Below the pieces are notes generated by a model that was given only the letters and a program-made list of their open reading frames with translations, was not told the origin of the DNA and searched no databases. The position numbers were made by a program, and so were the translations under genes. From Ornithodoros turicata (taxonomy: Eukaryota > Arthropoda > Arachnida > Ixodida > Argasidae), in the NCBI RefSeq assembly GCF_037126465.1, contig NC_088201.1, forward strand, positions 138,820,376-138,884,375: a stretch of DNA of 64,000 bases, read 5' to 3'. Positions 45,661 to 55,422 of the stretch are shown here, one piece after another; the stretch's first letter is position 1; every line of letters starts with the position of its first letter.

Positions 45661-46008
45661 ATGTCAAATGAGCAGAAGTTCAATATTGTTGTACAAGGTC
45701 TGATGTATCATCATTTACTGAAACTCAACGAACATATCAACTGCGGGGGACCACCGGACGATTTGCATCTAATACTGTCTTGTACGCCATTCAAGAACCT
45801 TCATACAAAGAAAGGAAACATCAATAAGAGATTGTGCAAGTTCGTCGCAACAAAGTGCAAGTTACTGAAGCGATACAAATACGGCCACAACGTATCGATT
45901 GCATTGATCAATGTTGGATTCAAGAGACCAATATTAAGAAATTATTATTTAATGCATTCGGAATTCATCAATCAAGACAATAAACGAAAACTTCAGAATT
46001 TGGAATAG
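45661..46008 (+). CDS. Unknown gene B (single-copy central ORF)
   Basis: From the ATG at 45,661 the frame gives 115 residues (MSNEQKFNIVVQGLMYHHLL, then PPDDLHLILSCTPFKNLHTK, KRYKYGHNVSIALINVGFKR, MHSEFINQDNKRKLQ). An in-frame upstream ATG at 45,571 would add 30 codons that lie partly in the inverted arm, so I prefer 45,661. It is lysine-rich with hydrophobic helices and no recognised domain. It begins where left-arm similarity ends, so it exists only once in the element. Unknown function, possibly an intact gene of the element. Confidence 0.45.
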   Translation: MSNEQKFNIVVQGLMYHHLLKLNEHINCGGPPDDLHLILSCTPFKNLHTKKGNINKRLCKFVATKCKLLKRYKYGHNVSIALINVGFKRPILRNYYLMHSEFINQDNKRKLQNLE

Positions 46009-46494
46009 GACAATTGTAATTTATCGAAATAAATAAGTGTAAATTGAAATAATAAGTGAAATATTTGCCATCAATATAGTGAATTCTACGCCTCGCAACG
46101 AAAACAGCTTATATTTGGTATGGCTAGATTGAACACAATGATTGCTGAGGAAACGAATATTCCACAGTATGTGCAAGAATTCTAATGTGGAATCAGAGCT
46201 AACGATCAAATAGGTTTTACCCGACTACACTGTGTACAACTTCAACACCCGAAGGATAGAATTGCCGGAGAAGGATCGGTCATTGAAATTTGAAGCATGA
46301 TACATCAATCTTTGATTACAAAAAACAGGATAATCTTTTGTGAAAACTTATCACATTTCATGAATTAAATTCCACAGTGCATGTATATTTCTCAAACAGT
46401 TGCTTAGCCCAGACGCAGGAAAAGAAGAAGAAAAGGCGTCTTTGACAAGCAACCCGATTGGAGTGCGGAATAAATATTTCCGTCAACACAGTTA

Positions 46495-46775
46495 TCCCGT
46501 GGCTCAGTGGTTAGGGTGCTGGCCATGTCACGTCGAGACTGGGAGGTACCCGGGTTCGAATCCCGATGCTGGCTGTGCTGTCTGGGGTTTTTTCAGGGTT
46601 TTCTGCAGACGCTTTCAGACATATGTAGGCACAGTTCCCCTAGAAGTCGGCCCAGGACGCACATTTCCCCAGGGCGTCAGTCGTGACGTTGCCCACATAC
46701 GTGAGGCTGACAACGGCAAGCCCTTTCACCATCACCACCAGCGTTTGTATGACTGGATAGGAAAAAGGAGCCGTC
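46495..46775 (+). mobile_element. tRNA-derived SINE, copy 3
   Basis: This copy has the clearest tRNA head: A box TGGCTCAGTGG (46,500-46,510) and B box GGTTCGAATCC (46,553-46,563), then GCTGTGCTGTCTGGGG, GGCACAGTTCCCCTAGAAGT and CGGCCCAGGACGCACA. It is inserted in the single-copy centre of the inner element. Confidence 0.85.
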
Positions 46776-47209
46776 CAAGATAGGGCAAAACGGGAAATAA
46801 GGCAAGATAACTGATTGCGGCGGCATAAGTCAAAGCGTTCGCGACACAGTGTCATCAACTTTTACAGTTGCATTCGAGTTCAGTGCCTGCGAGATAATAC
46901 GAAGTCTTCACGAAAAGTGAATCTATTATCAGATGCCACGATGCAAACGAAGGATTTTACAGGCATGACGTGCAGGCGATGTCTACATTTCTAGTCACAT
47001 AATCTTCGTAACACACGGCACACAAACGTGTATGAGATAAATTCTAAGTGACAATCAGATTTTGGGAGAAACGAATCACACAACTGTCAGCAGAATTGTT
47101 TAACCAATATACATTGAGGATGAACACTATGCATAAAGACAATGGAAGATACGTAATTTGAATTATAATAAGCAGATCAGCACAGCACATACAGAAACAT
47201 AGATCCGTG

Positions 47210-47335
47210 CCGTGTGATGAGCTTTCATCGCACGTTAAAGAACCCTCAAGTGGGCAAAAGCAATGCACAGACCGACCGCTGTGGCGTCGCTCATAGTCTC
47301 AGTTGTCTCGCGACGTAAACTCCCAATTATTAGAT
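47210..47335 (+). mobile_element. SINE/LINE 3' tail module
   Basis: CGCACGTTAAAGAACCCTCA, GTGGCGTCGCTCATAGTCTC, CGCGACGTAAACTCCCAATT is a diverged copy of a 3' module shared by many invertebrate SINEs and LINEs (consensus word CACGTTAAAGAACCC...GGACGTTAAAC). I recognise it from ticks and molluscs. The 5' part is not defined. Confidence 0.55.
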
Positions 47336-47753
47336 CCAATTCACAAAATGTACTCGAGGTTTCCCATAGCCATACTGAAAAACTATCCCCTTATCCTTAG
47401 TGTCATAGCATCCGGGCACTACAAATGGAAAGCCCATACTTTAATTTTACAAGTTTTGAGCTCATAATGAGACAAAACGTAAACTCCACACTAAATATAA
47501 TTTTCTTGTTTAAATTTTCAAAGTAAAAACTGTACACTATCTCTTGCATTTTTTAAAGATATAGATTAAAAAGTTGTGCATATAGTCACCCATACTATAC
47601 AAGCTATTTGATTGTGGCTTAAATGCTAAAATTTATCGATTCACTTTCAGGAGAAGTGGAGACTACTCTACCACACATCAGTAAGAGTTTAATTAAAATT
47701 TGAACAGGTGTTGCGATTTACGATCTGTGCTGTAGAATGTGTAATTTCACAAT

Positions 47754-48292
47754 ACGTAGGCTTTAGCTCACTCACTTTGACGAGCATTCTTTCATGATGA
47801 CAGAGAATTTCACTCGAAGAGTTTGATACCTTCTCTATACACCAGAACACAATGTGGATTATCTGTGCCACGGAGATTACTACGAATATTTTCTGAACGA
47901 AATTTACTTAAAACTCAAAGGAAGGGTCAACCGCGTCGACGAACCCGTTTCCGCAAGCAAGACGCACGCGAAAAAGCTAGGCGCTCGCGTGCAGTACCGC
48001 GTTGACGCATTGGACGCAGAATCGCATTTGGTGGGCGCAGAATCGCGTTCGGTTTCGGGTACAGCATTGGGGAAACGTGGCCCGGCGTGTTACCGAAACG
48101 TCTTCCAGGACGCGGGTGACCCTTTCTTCGAGTTTTATGTAAATTTCGTTCGGAAATGATTCGTAGTAATCTCCGTGGCACAGAGAATCCACATTGCGTT
48201 GTGCTGTGTAGAGAAGGTATCAAACTCTTCGATTGAAATTCTCTGTCATCATGAAAGAGTGCTCGTCAAAGTGAGCGAGCTAAAGCTTACGT
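47754..48292. repeat. Small inverted repeat with CpG-rich core at the arm junction
   Basis: The arms are 47,754-47,935 and 48,114-48,292 (about 180 bp each; shared TTGACGAGCA, CATGATGACAGAGAATTTCA, GAAGAGTTTGATACC and ACGAATATTTTC-type words). Between them lies 178 bp of CpG-rich sequence (CGCGTCGACGAACC ... GACGCGGGTGACC), unlike the AT-rich surroundings. The right small arm directly abuts the large right arm. A 101-codon ORF (47,854-48,159) spans it but is probably incidental. Confidence 0.65.
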
Positions 48293-48712
48293 AAATAATT
48301 GCGTTGCCGTGGTAGTGGAACGTATCATGTGATACGATTTATACGTATTTTCCATCTCAATAGTTAGGTGTAATTTCAACAAATCCATAATGCACCGTGC
48401 GATATAGACCGCTTTCTTGATGAATGCAATGTCCATTGCAATGATTACAATTACATCTGGTCTAGTGTATTTCAATTCTTCGTTAGCAAACCTCAAAAAC
48501 TCCGCCAACAATCCCAGTGGCCCTTCCGACGTTGATGTGCAGATATTTTTATAAGTATTGTAGATTCGGCATATAAATTCTTGCACCTTCAGTTCTGTAG
48601 TTTGTACCATACCTCCGAATACGACCATGTCTAGGAGGTATTGAAATGCAGCGATAATGGAATCGTTTCGCGGCTCTTCCTTTTCGAAGCAGTTTTTATC
48701 ACATCTTCCCAT
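48287..48712 (-). pseudogene. Unknown gene A, right-arm copy (N-terminal frameshift)
   Basis: The minus-strand frame holds CFEKEEPRNDSIIAAFQYLL then FVCRIYNTYK-type text, reads through FANEELKYTRPDVIVIIAMD where the left copy stops, and continues MDLLKLHLTIEMENTYKSYH to a stop. A one-base loss in an A-run (five A versus six in the left copy, near 48,690) puts the N-terminal part out of frame. Left and right copies are damaged at different places. Function unknown. Confidence 0.5.
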
Positions 48713-50239
48713 GACTTATCGTAGCGAGTACAAAATCTGTCCATCCCTTCAATGTAGAGCAATTGTCTCTTCTGTTTTCAAGTGCGCGTCTACACTTAAT
48801 TAAAAGCATACCTATGATCATTTTCGTGATCAAAAAATTATTATCTGATTTTGAATGTTATAATATCCACCTGTTGTGAGAATTATGGAAATTGATTTAC
48901 AAAACGACATGATGAGCAAGAAAACACGTGGGCTATGAATGATTCTGTATCATGCTGCTGAGCTGTTGCTGAGTTCCTCTCCAGCACAGGACTAATGAAC
49001 GAACTCTAACCGGACACCTTTCCATCATCATCACTTTCTCATCCCTTCCACAAGCGCAATGGGCAGTGTACCGTAGTGCACATCGGCAGTGTACATCATC
49101 ATCATCCCATTTATGTGTGTGTGTATTCATGCTGCTTGCTTAGAAATGATTTGTCTGAATTAATTATTGTTTTGACTTTGTTTGAAGTATTCACTCGATT
49201 GATATTCTATGGGTTGTGAAGTTACTACCTGAAATAATTATTGTCTTGTATTTGTTTCACTCGATTGACATCAGTAAAAATAATCTGCAAGATGGGAATG
49301 CCTCATATCTCTGAGTTGCATTTCACATTTGACATTTCTGTGTGGTTCCTCTATATAGAACTTTCTGTTGCAAGATATTACAAAATTTGATGTAATTAAC
49401 TTTGTTTCTTGTTTTTGATTGACTATTGTTGCTATCATTTAATAATTTGGACTTTCTCTACATGTTCGATAAAAATATCGCATCTGTACAAACTTAGCCG
49501 ACTTGTCATCCACTTTGACAAAAGACAAGAAACACAAAACAAAAAAGACAAAAGGATGTGAAAAGATAGTGATCCCCACGAATAATATCGGCACCTATTT
49601 GCGCTGCACAATAAAATATATCGCCTTTGAACGTCTTATCTGACCTCGAGAGCGCCCTGTTTGCTGGAGGAAGGAATATAGCCCACAACCCTTTGAGTCA
49701 TAAAGCATGGGAGTTGCTTCGTTTTGGTCATATAGATAGAAACATAAAGTCTCCCGGCTTTGAGCAAAAAGAGTGAAAACCGAGATGAAAACACTGCATA
49801 TTTTCTATGTCTTCGATACCTCCCTCAGCGTTTGCAGAGTTTGTTAGAATGAAAATTGTATGGTGTTCTATTATATTAAGTCACTAAGATGATTTTAAGA
49901 TGGTTCAATGATACATTATTTTCCTCTGTTGTTGTTTACGTGGCGCCGCTTAGAGTGTTCCTCTGTTTTTGAGCGTTAAGTATGTGCTATTCATAGTATT
50001 AGATTCTAATGTTTCTTGTTTTCATAGATTGTTTCGCTATTATATTTCTGCATGTATCTGTTGTTCACGTGTTGGCTAGGAGCTGCAGGTTTGGCTCTCT
50101 ATTAATGCTAGTTGTTGATTGTGTTGTTTCTCATTACTTCCTTATGTCTACGCTATTCACTTAATAAGAAATTGATTAACTAAAAGTTGTGTAATGTTGG
50201 AATAATCTACTTATCTTCCCTATTGCGCTCGAAATGTTC

Positions 50240-50352
50240 ATAACTGTCACAAAACAGGCGTACGCCTCCGGTCTTCAACAAATCAGGGCAGATATTACTA
50301 GACCTGGCTGTTGGCTAGAAGCATGCTATGCGGTGAAGTTCATTTTTTAACA
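50240..50352. repeat. Half copy of the 247-bp palindromic MITE (right arm)
   Basis: The reverse counterpart of 43,557-43,676 (GTTCATAACTGTCACAAAAC ... ATGCGGTGAAGTTCATTTTT). The half-MITE was therefore present before the arms were duplicated, or it belongs to the element. Confidence 0.7.
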
Positions 50353-50608
50353 TATCTATTTTCTGTGTTGGGTTCATAAAACAAAGTAAGGTTTGTTGTG
50401 TCAGTTAGAACGAAAATTATATGGTGTTCGAATAGATTAAGTCACGAGGATGATTTTATGATAGTTAAAATGGTAGATTACTCTCCTCTTCTGTAGTTTT
50501 GTTCTTTGATTAAATGTGGTGTTATAGAGTTTATTTCCTCTTGGTTTTCGTGTCGTTCTTGTCGTTCGTGTCCCATGGTCTTCCAGGGTCTCTGCTGTTC
50601 ACAATTAA

Positions 50609-50791
50609 TTACATACATCTATCAGCACTTGTAATTAAAATCCCGCTATTGCAATGATGGTGGGCACATATAGGAATATTAGACTTTTTATAATGCAACT
50701 TGTAATTTTGATTGTAATTATATTGATTAAGAATATCTTCTTTGATTAAATATGGTGTTATAGATTTTATTTTCTCTGGCGTTCGTGTCAT
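50609..50791 (-). CDS. Unknown small ORF, right copy
   Basis: The 60-codon minus frame ends KSNIPICAHHHCNSGILITS then ADRCM. Its last 24 codons are also kept in the left arm at 43,206-43,275 with mostly conservative changes, the only argument that it is or was coding. It contains an H-H-H and C-rich patch. No known family; the start is uncertain. Confidence 0.35.
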   Translation of the reverse strand: MTRTPEKIKSITPYLIKEDILNQYNYNQNYKLHYKKSNIPICAHHHCNSGILITSADRCM

Positions 50792-51709
50792 TCTTGTCGT
50801 TCGTGTCCTATGGTCTGAGATTCTTTTTCAGGTTATTGGGGTTCAGCGCCGCCGCCGCAATGTATGTATCATTGAAAGTAGAATATGATATTCAATGAGA
50901 TTCTCTTTCAGATTATTGTTGCTATAATGGGAGTATGATTGTTGATATTAAACTGTGTCTTTTTTCAGATTATCCAGTGTGGCCTCACTATTGTATGTAT
51001 TATTGAATGCGAATGTAGTTTCATATAATAATAATATGTCATCTTTCAAGTCATTGGTGCGGGGCTCCGTAAGTGAACAATTGGTAAGCAATGTGATGAA
51101 TGTTGATTTTATGTCTTCTTTCGGAATCTAAGGACTGGATATAGTTAATAAATTATGTATATTCTTTACGTGTACTGTCTTGCGTTTTTATTTCTTCTGT
51201 TACAGGTGGTCAAGGTTTTTCGGCTGGGTTTCTGCTTCACCTGCTTGACATCACAATTGGCACCACCATTGGCATTACAATTTCCAGCATTATTGGCATT
51301 ACAGTTGACAATATATAATTGGCTTTAATAAATAATTTTCCACTTGTACTTTTTGTATATGACTCCTCTTTGCATGTCTATACTTGCATGTAAACCGCAC
51401 ACCTGTTGTAGCGAAAAAATTATGAATGAAGTCGGTCCAGGTGGAAAATTGTGCGAGGGTAAGCGCACGCGAAGCGCTCCCCCCGCCGATAAGCGCGCAG
51501 ACAACCCTCCGCACACGCGCCGCGCGGGAAAAAATACGCGAGTGAAGTCGGTCCAGGCTCAAAAATGTGCGAAGGTAAGCGCGCACGCAACCCTCCGATC
51601 ACGCGCCGCCCGCCCATAAGCGCCTCCACCCTCGCGCCCCCGCCACGCGCGGCAAAAAATATGCGAGGGAAGTCGGCCCAGACTGTACTGGACGCGACCT
51701 ATTACTACT

Positions 51710-51715
51710 GAGAAG
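51710..51715. other. Target duplication, right (GAGAAG)
   Basis: GAGAAG directly follows CCTATTACTACT. It is the exact copy of 42,788-42,793. Confidence 0.85.
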
Positions 51716-51885
51716 GACCGCATGTACGTCGAGGACACGGCACACCTGATGCCGTCAAGGCGAAGATCACTCAAGGTTGCCGTGAAATCCCCGAGGACAT
51801 GTTGCGGAGGGCGACCGAGAACAGAATCAGGAGGTGCCTATTTTGTGTGATGACGCACGGCGACCTCTTCCAACACCTGCTCTAA
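51716..51885 (+). pseudogene. C-terminal piece of the same transposase
   Basis: Read on the plus strand after the inner element, the frame contains AVKAKITQGCREIPEDMLRR and a stop at 51,883-51,885. This is the usual C-terminal helix of this transposase group (AI..ACR.IP..ML.R). Its position immediately beyond the 6-bp duplication shows that the inner element landed in the transposase gene. Confidence 0.85.
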
Positions 51886-52299
51886 ATATCCATAATATTG
51901 TTTCTGTTATGTTGGAATACATGAGCGAAATGCAGACTCACGTTGTTCTATCTTAAAATAAGTTGTCATTAAAATAAGTGACATCAAAAAGAGGCAGTTA
52001 CTGTTATCTTGCTTTTTTCTGTTTTCCCTGTGCAGCACTTATGGGAAGCATCATACCCGCTGACTCTTCGCTGGAATAAAGCATTGCTTGTGCCACAAAC
52101 CATTTTACAGAGAGTGGCTGTAAATGAGTAAATGCGTAAACGTTAAAAGAGCGGCTGAACAAATGACACCCGCGACAGCTCTTCCTTGTGGTTTCTGGTT
52201 TGCTTGTTTTTCTTTCTTTTTTTTTTGTAAACACATGTTACAGGTTCAAGGTGCTTCCTTGGAAAGATAACCTTCTTTGTCGCATACTTTGACTTGGTT

Positions 52300-52820
52300 C
52301 ACGGCGAAAAAAGAGGAGGAAATCAAACAAACAACAAAAAGACAAAGCGCCGCGGTGTCATGGTCAGCGTGCCTCCTGATAGTCTAGCAGATACCGCATG
52401 CAAGGGTGATAGATAAGTGTGTAGGTGGAATGGATCGCATATCTCCTTGTCCGTCAAGTGGACACGAGAGGGCTCTTCGATGGAGCGCTCTTTTGACGCA
52501 ACGGAAAGCTGCTCCGTCCAAGTTTCGGAAGTCCGGGCACATTTCTGCAGACTCGGGAAAAGTTGTTAGAGCTAGAATGTTGCAAGACACTGGATTCGTT
52601 TTCTCATGACAGCGCCTACAACTTCACAATTAACACCTTCGTTGAAATCATCGTAACTAGAAAGTTATAAAATTAATTTCCACTAATTAATTAATTAATT
52701 GCGGTACAAAAATACTCTGAAACACTTTAGACTACTAGTAGTACTATGCAGTTGGTTTCGTTGTGATGCAATGAGCCGTTATTTTTTTAAGGTGGGGTTC
52801 GAGTTAAATGAAACATCCTG
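52300..52820. repeat. Right TIR of the outer transposon
   Basis: The inverted partner of 41,258-41,800, with scattered substitutions and small indels, so the two arms have been diverging for some time. Confidence 0.85.
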
Positions 52821-54182
52821 TGTGTACAAAGTATGCCACGAAAGTGTGTTTGTTGTGTGTGTGCCCCTTCTCAGTGTTTGCCCTGTACTGTTAGCACTCT
52901 TACACTTTTTAATATAGTGGTAGAACATGCCGAACAAGAGGTTTCGCGTAGTACAATAAGCAGGGTTTGACTTGTTCAGATGAGCTGTTTTTCTTAATTC
53001 AGGCGAAGAAAAGTAGGGTGCTAGTTGTGGAGAAACATGCATTTCATGTGAAATGCAGCATAAAAGGAAGCGATAGACGAAAGATTTGATAGGGGAATTT
53101 GTATTCTTCTTTTTCACTTTTTGACACCACTTTAACGCGGTTCTGGTATAACTGTACGATTACATCAGCGATGGCTGCGCAATTTCCAGCGATCTGTAGC
53201 TATCCTTTGAAAGTGATAGTCGGTACCCCTCAACGAAATTGAAATATCACGTTACTGTACCCGTTGTCTGTTGGAGCAAATTTGCAGCCTGTAGCATAGG
53301 TCGGGGGAAAAAAAAGGATGCTCCGTAATGCGCTACAACAGTGTGTTAGTGCAGAGCGTCGCTACCAGCCCACTGCACTGCAACACAATACACGTCCGGC
53401 TCCTCTGACTGCAAAACCCGCAGAGGCAGGTGTTAGGCTGTTGCTTTTGAAGTGGGCATCTGTCAAGCACTGAATCAAGAAGCTGCTGATAACTGACGAA
53501 AGGCGTGATCGTCGGGACCAGTTTCGTCTCCGTATCTCTGGTATACAGTGTCGTCGTAACTGATCGGTAGAATAAGGATCACTGACCGCTATTACTGCAT
53601 CTCCGCTGTCCTCGAGGAAGCGTACGCCTCCCTTGTTCAACATCTCACGTGCGTGAACGATGTCATTTGAGATGATGGCACTGATAGCAGTATGCTTTAC
53701 ATTACTCTCCCAGAGGAGTGAGAATCTGTGGTACTTCATTTACATCGCTCGTGAACGAACCATGTACAACCGGGGGTCCGGTTCTCTTCTGTCATGGAAA
53801 TCACGTTGAGTACTTTTTGTTTCAAACTGTTCAGCTCTGTCTGACGTAGAAGAATAAGTTTCCTCCCCTTAACTAAGCGTCCCATGCGACGGGTGATTGG
53901 AGGAACTACTGAGGACGGCCAGTTCTCATCACTTTCGATCAACATGTTTACCAAGACCCCATCTTGATCCGGGGATCAAGACGCACGGTACTCGTGTTGA
54001 TTGCGTTGCGTACTCAGGCCGTTAGCCGAAATCGCATAGAGTTTTTTCTGCAGCCCGATGATCCTTCATGTACACATATCTTTTACCCTTAACTTTCGGC
54101 GTCACTGCAACATCGTGCACAGTTCATAAGCTTACCTTGAAACTTAGAACTACACAACGGAATGTGAACGGTTGGCGGTCAT
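52821..54182. other. No gene recognised
   Basis: Two adjacent minus-strand frames (53,362-53,739 and 53,736-53,954) look moderately coding-like but carry no motif I know. Confidence 0.3.
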
Positions 54183-54983
54183 CATGGAGGAAGGAAACAC
54201 AAGGAGCGTCTCTTCGCGCCAGACTAGCGTAGCCACCCTCTAGCGGTCGCTACAGTCACAATCGCCATTGCTTCCTGTCCACCACGTGATCCCCTCTAAA
54301 GTTTCGGTTTTGCAAGGCTTTGTTCTTCGCGCTGCTCTCCGTGTGATTTAGCTTTTTGAAAGTAATGTATTGTGAAAATGTGAGCACCATCGTCTAAACG
54401 ACGTATGGTAATGTGTTCCTGCCCCGGCTGCGGCTCTCGCTGCACTGAAAGCAGCCCTGTCACAGGAGCGCGTTTTCTTCGTAAGTACACGGTAAGTTGT
54501 TTTAGTCGCCCGTGTGTGTTCGAGTCACCTTGAATTGTTCATTGACCTCAAACTGCGCCGCAGATTCATTTCATATCTTCGGTTGCTGTACAAATCTGGG
54601 TAATGTTTTTTTGAGAACGGCAGTCTTTACCACATTATCAAGGAACGTACACACTTTGGACGTAACCGTTGCCACACGTGATGTTTCCGGTCACGCGTAC
54701 TCCTTTTGCGTTCTGCATATTGTGACTGGTCTTCTAATAGAACAGCAAACATTCGAACACACAGAAATAAAATGCAACCACGCGTTCAACGTAATACTGA
54801 CATCTGAACTGTGACGCAACAAGAGCTCGCGTCTTCTGCTCTGCTGGCGCCATGCTGTCTGGAGGGTCATGTGAGCGGTCACGCGGTAGACAGGAGCATC
54901 CCAGAATGCAATGCGAAGCTGGCTACGCTCGTCCCGATAGAAAACTCTCAGAGGGGCCGCTCCTTGTGTTTCCTTCCTCCATG
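54183..54983. mobile_element. MITE with CATGGAGGAAGG ends
   Basis: CATGGAGGAAGGAAACACAA at the left and TTGTGTTTCCTTCCTCCATG at the right are exact inverted ends, followed inward by GGAGCG/CGGCCCCT-type sequence. No transposase. The superfamily is not assigned. Confidence 0.7.
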
Positions 54984-55005
54984 ACGGTCACAGTGGCGTA
55001 GACCT

Positions 55006-55406
55006 GTGTGCCGCCGCGCCGCGCCGCCGCCGCTGCTTTTTCTCCGCGCGCTGACGCCGCCGCAGGCGTCACCCCGGCGCGCCGATATCCCGCGCGCGTT
55101 CCGTGTTCCGGTCGGTTCAGCTGCGGAGCAGGAAGCTCAAAGTGCTTTCGCGCACTTCTGCCGGTCTTGGCCTCGCGAGTATTCAACTATCATGGCATCA
55201 GAGACTGGATCTCCGTTTTTGAAGCACGTGTCGTTGTTCTCTTTTGATAATAACTCAGGTGCATTTAAAACGAGCGCGGTGTGGCGTAACTTTGGCATCT
55301 TAGTTTTGCAAGACGGTGACAAGAAGCAGAAGATTAGCTCTGATTTTTCCTGCAAGGAGTGCCTGACAAACGCAAAAGAGAAGGATGCGGATAAGCCCTT
55401 CGATAA
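55006..55406 (+). CDS. CpG-rich first exon encoding half of a BED zinc finger
   Basis: The likely start is the ATG at 55,192 (MASETGSPFLKHVSLFSFDN), because upstream codons in the same frame are CG-rich leader-like. Residues ~30-60 read TSAVWRNFGILVLQDGDKKQ then FSCKECLTNAKEK: an aromatic W..F start and C-x2-C pair as in BED fingers of hAT transposases and ZBED host proteins, which bind DNA. The H-x-H half is missing. The frame hits a stop at 55,408, but AA|GTGAGA at 55,405-55,412 is a strong splice donor, so the finger may be completed by a later exon. Upstream 55,006-55,150 is CpG-island-like. A MITE starts 17 bp downstream. It may be a host gene exon or a domesticated/decayed hAT. Confidence 0.45.
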
Positions 55407-55422
55407 GTGAGAATGTTGATAC

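Larger units (their letters stand above)
42794..51709. mobile_element. Polinton/Maverick-like non-autonomous element, 8,916 bp
   Basis: It starts AGTAGTAATAGGTCGTGTCC and ends with the inverted ...CGACCTATTACTACT. GAGAAG is duplicated exactly on both sides. Six-bp duplications and AG...CT ends are the hallmark of Mavericks/Polintons (including adintovirus-like forms). Unlike a typical 15-20 kb Polinton, no protein-primed polymerase, retroviral-type integrase, ATPase, protease or capsid gene is visible. Most of its length is two inverted arms (42,794-45,640 and 48,293-51,709). The centre has one unmatched ORF, two SINE insertions and a small GC-cored inverted repeat. It may be a snapback deletion derivative or an unrelated family with convergent ends. 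Confidence 0.6.
48293..51709. repeat. Right inverted arm of the inner element
   Basis: The reverse partner of the left arm, longer because it keeps about 600 bp at roughly 50,700-51,310. Inside that extra part a ~75-bp word (CGAACGACAAGAATGACACG and neighbours) is repeated, once diverged. Three GC-rich subterminal repeats mirror the left end. Confidence 0.85.
41258..52820 (+). mobile_element. Mariner/IS630-type transposon split by an inner 8.9-kb element
   Basis: The outer ends are inverted: CAGAGTGTTTCATTTAACTC at 41,258 and GAGTTAAATGAAACATCCTG ending at 52,820. The similarity extends inward for more than 500 bp on each side. TA precedes the left end; the right flank reads TG. Its transposase is present as two pieces (41,911-42,787 and 51,716-51,885) separated exactly by the inner element and its 6-bp duplication. 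Without the insertion the element would be about 2.6 kb. Confidence 0.85.

Noticed and set aside
13862..46563. tRNA-like A/B boxes at about 13.8, 38.3 and 46.5 kb as tRNA genes
   Set aside because: The heads are followed by a shared SINE body and do not fold into a complete tRNA with an anticodon arm I could verify. They are SINE promoters.
47854..48159. 101-codon ORF across the CpG-rich core
   Set aside because: It spans both arms of a small inverted repeat, so its two ends are the same DNA read on opposite strands. A real protein is unlikely.
53362..53954. Two adjoining minus-strand ORFs as one host gene
   Set aside because: They are in different frames with no splice signals or motif that I could support.
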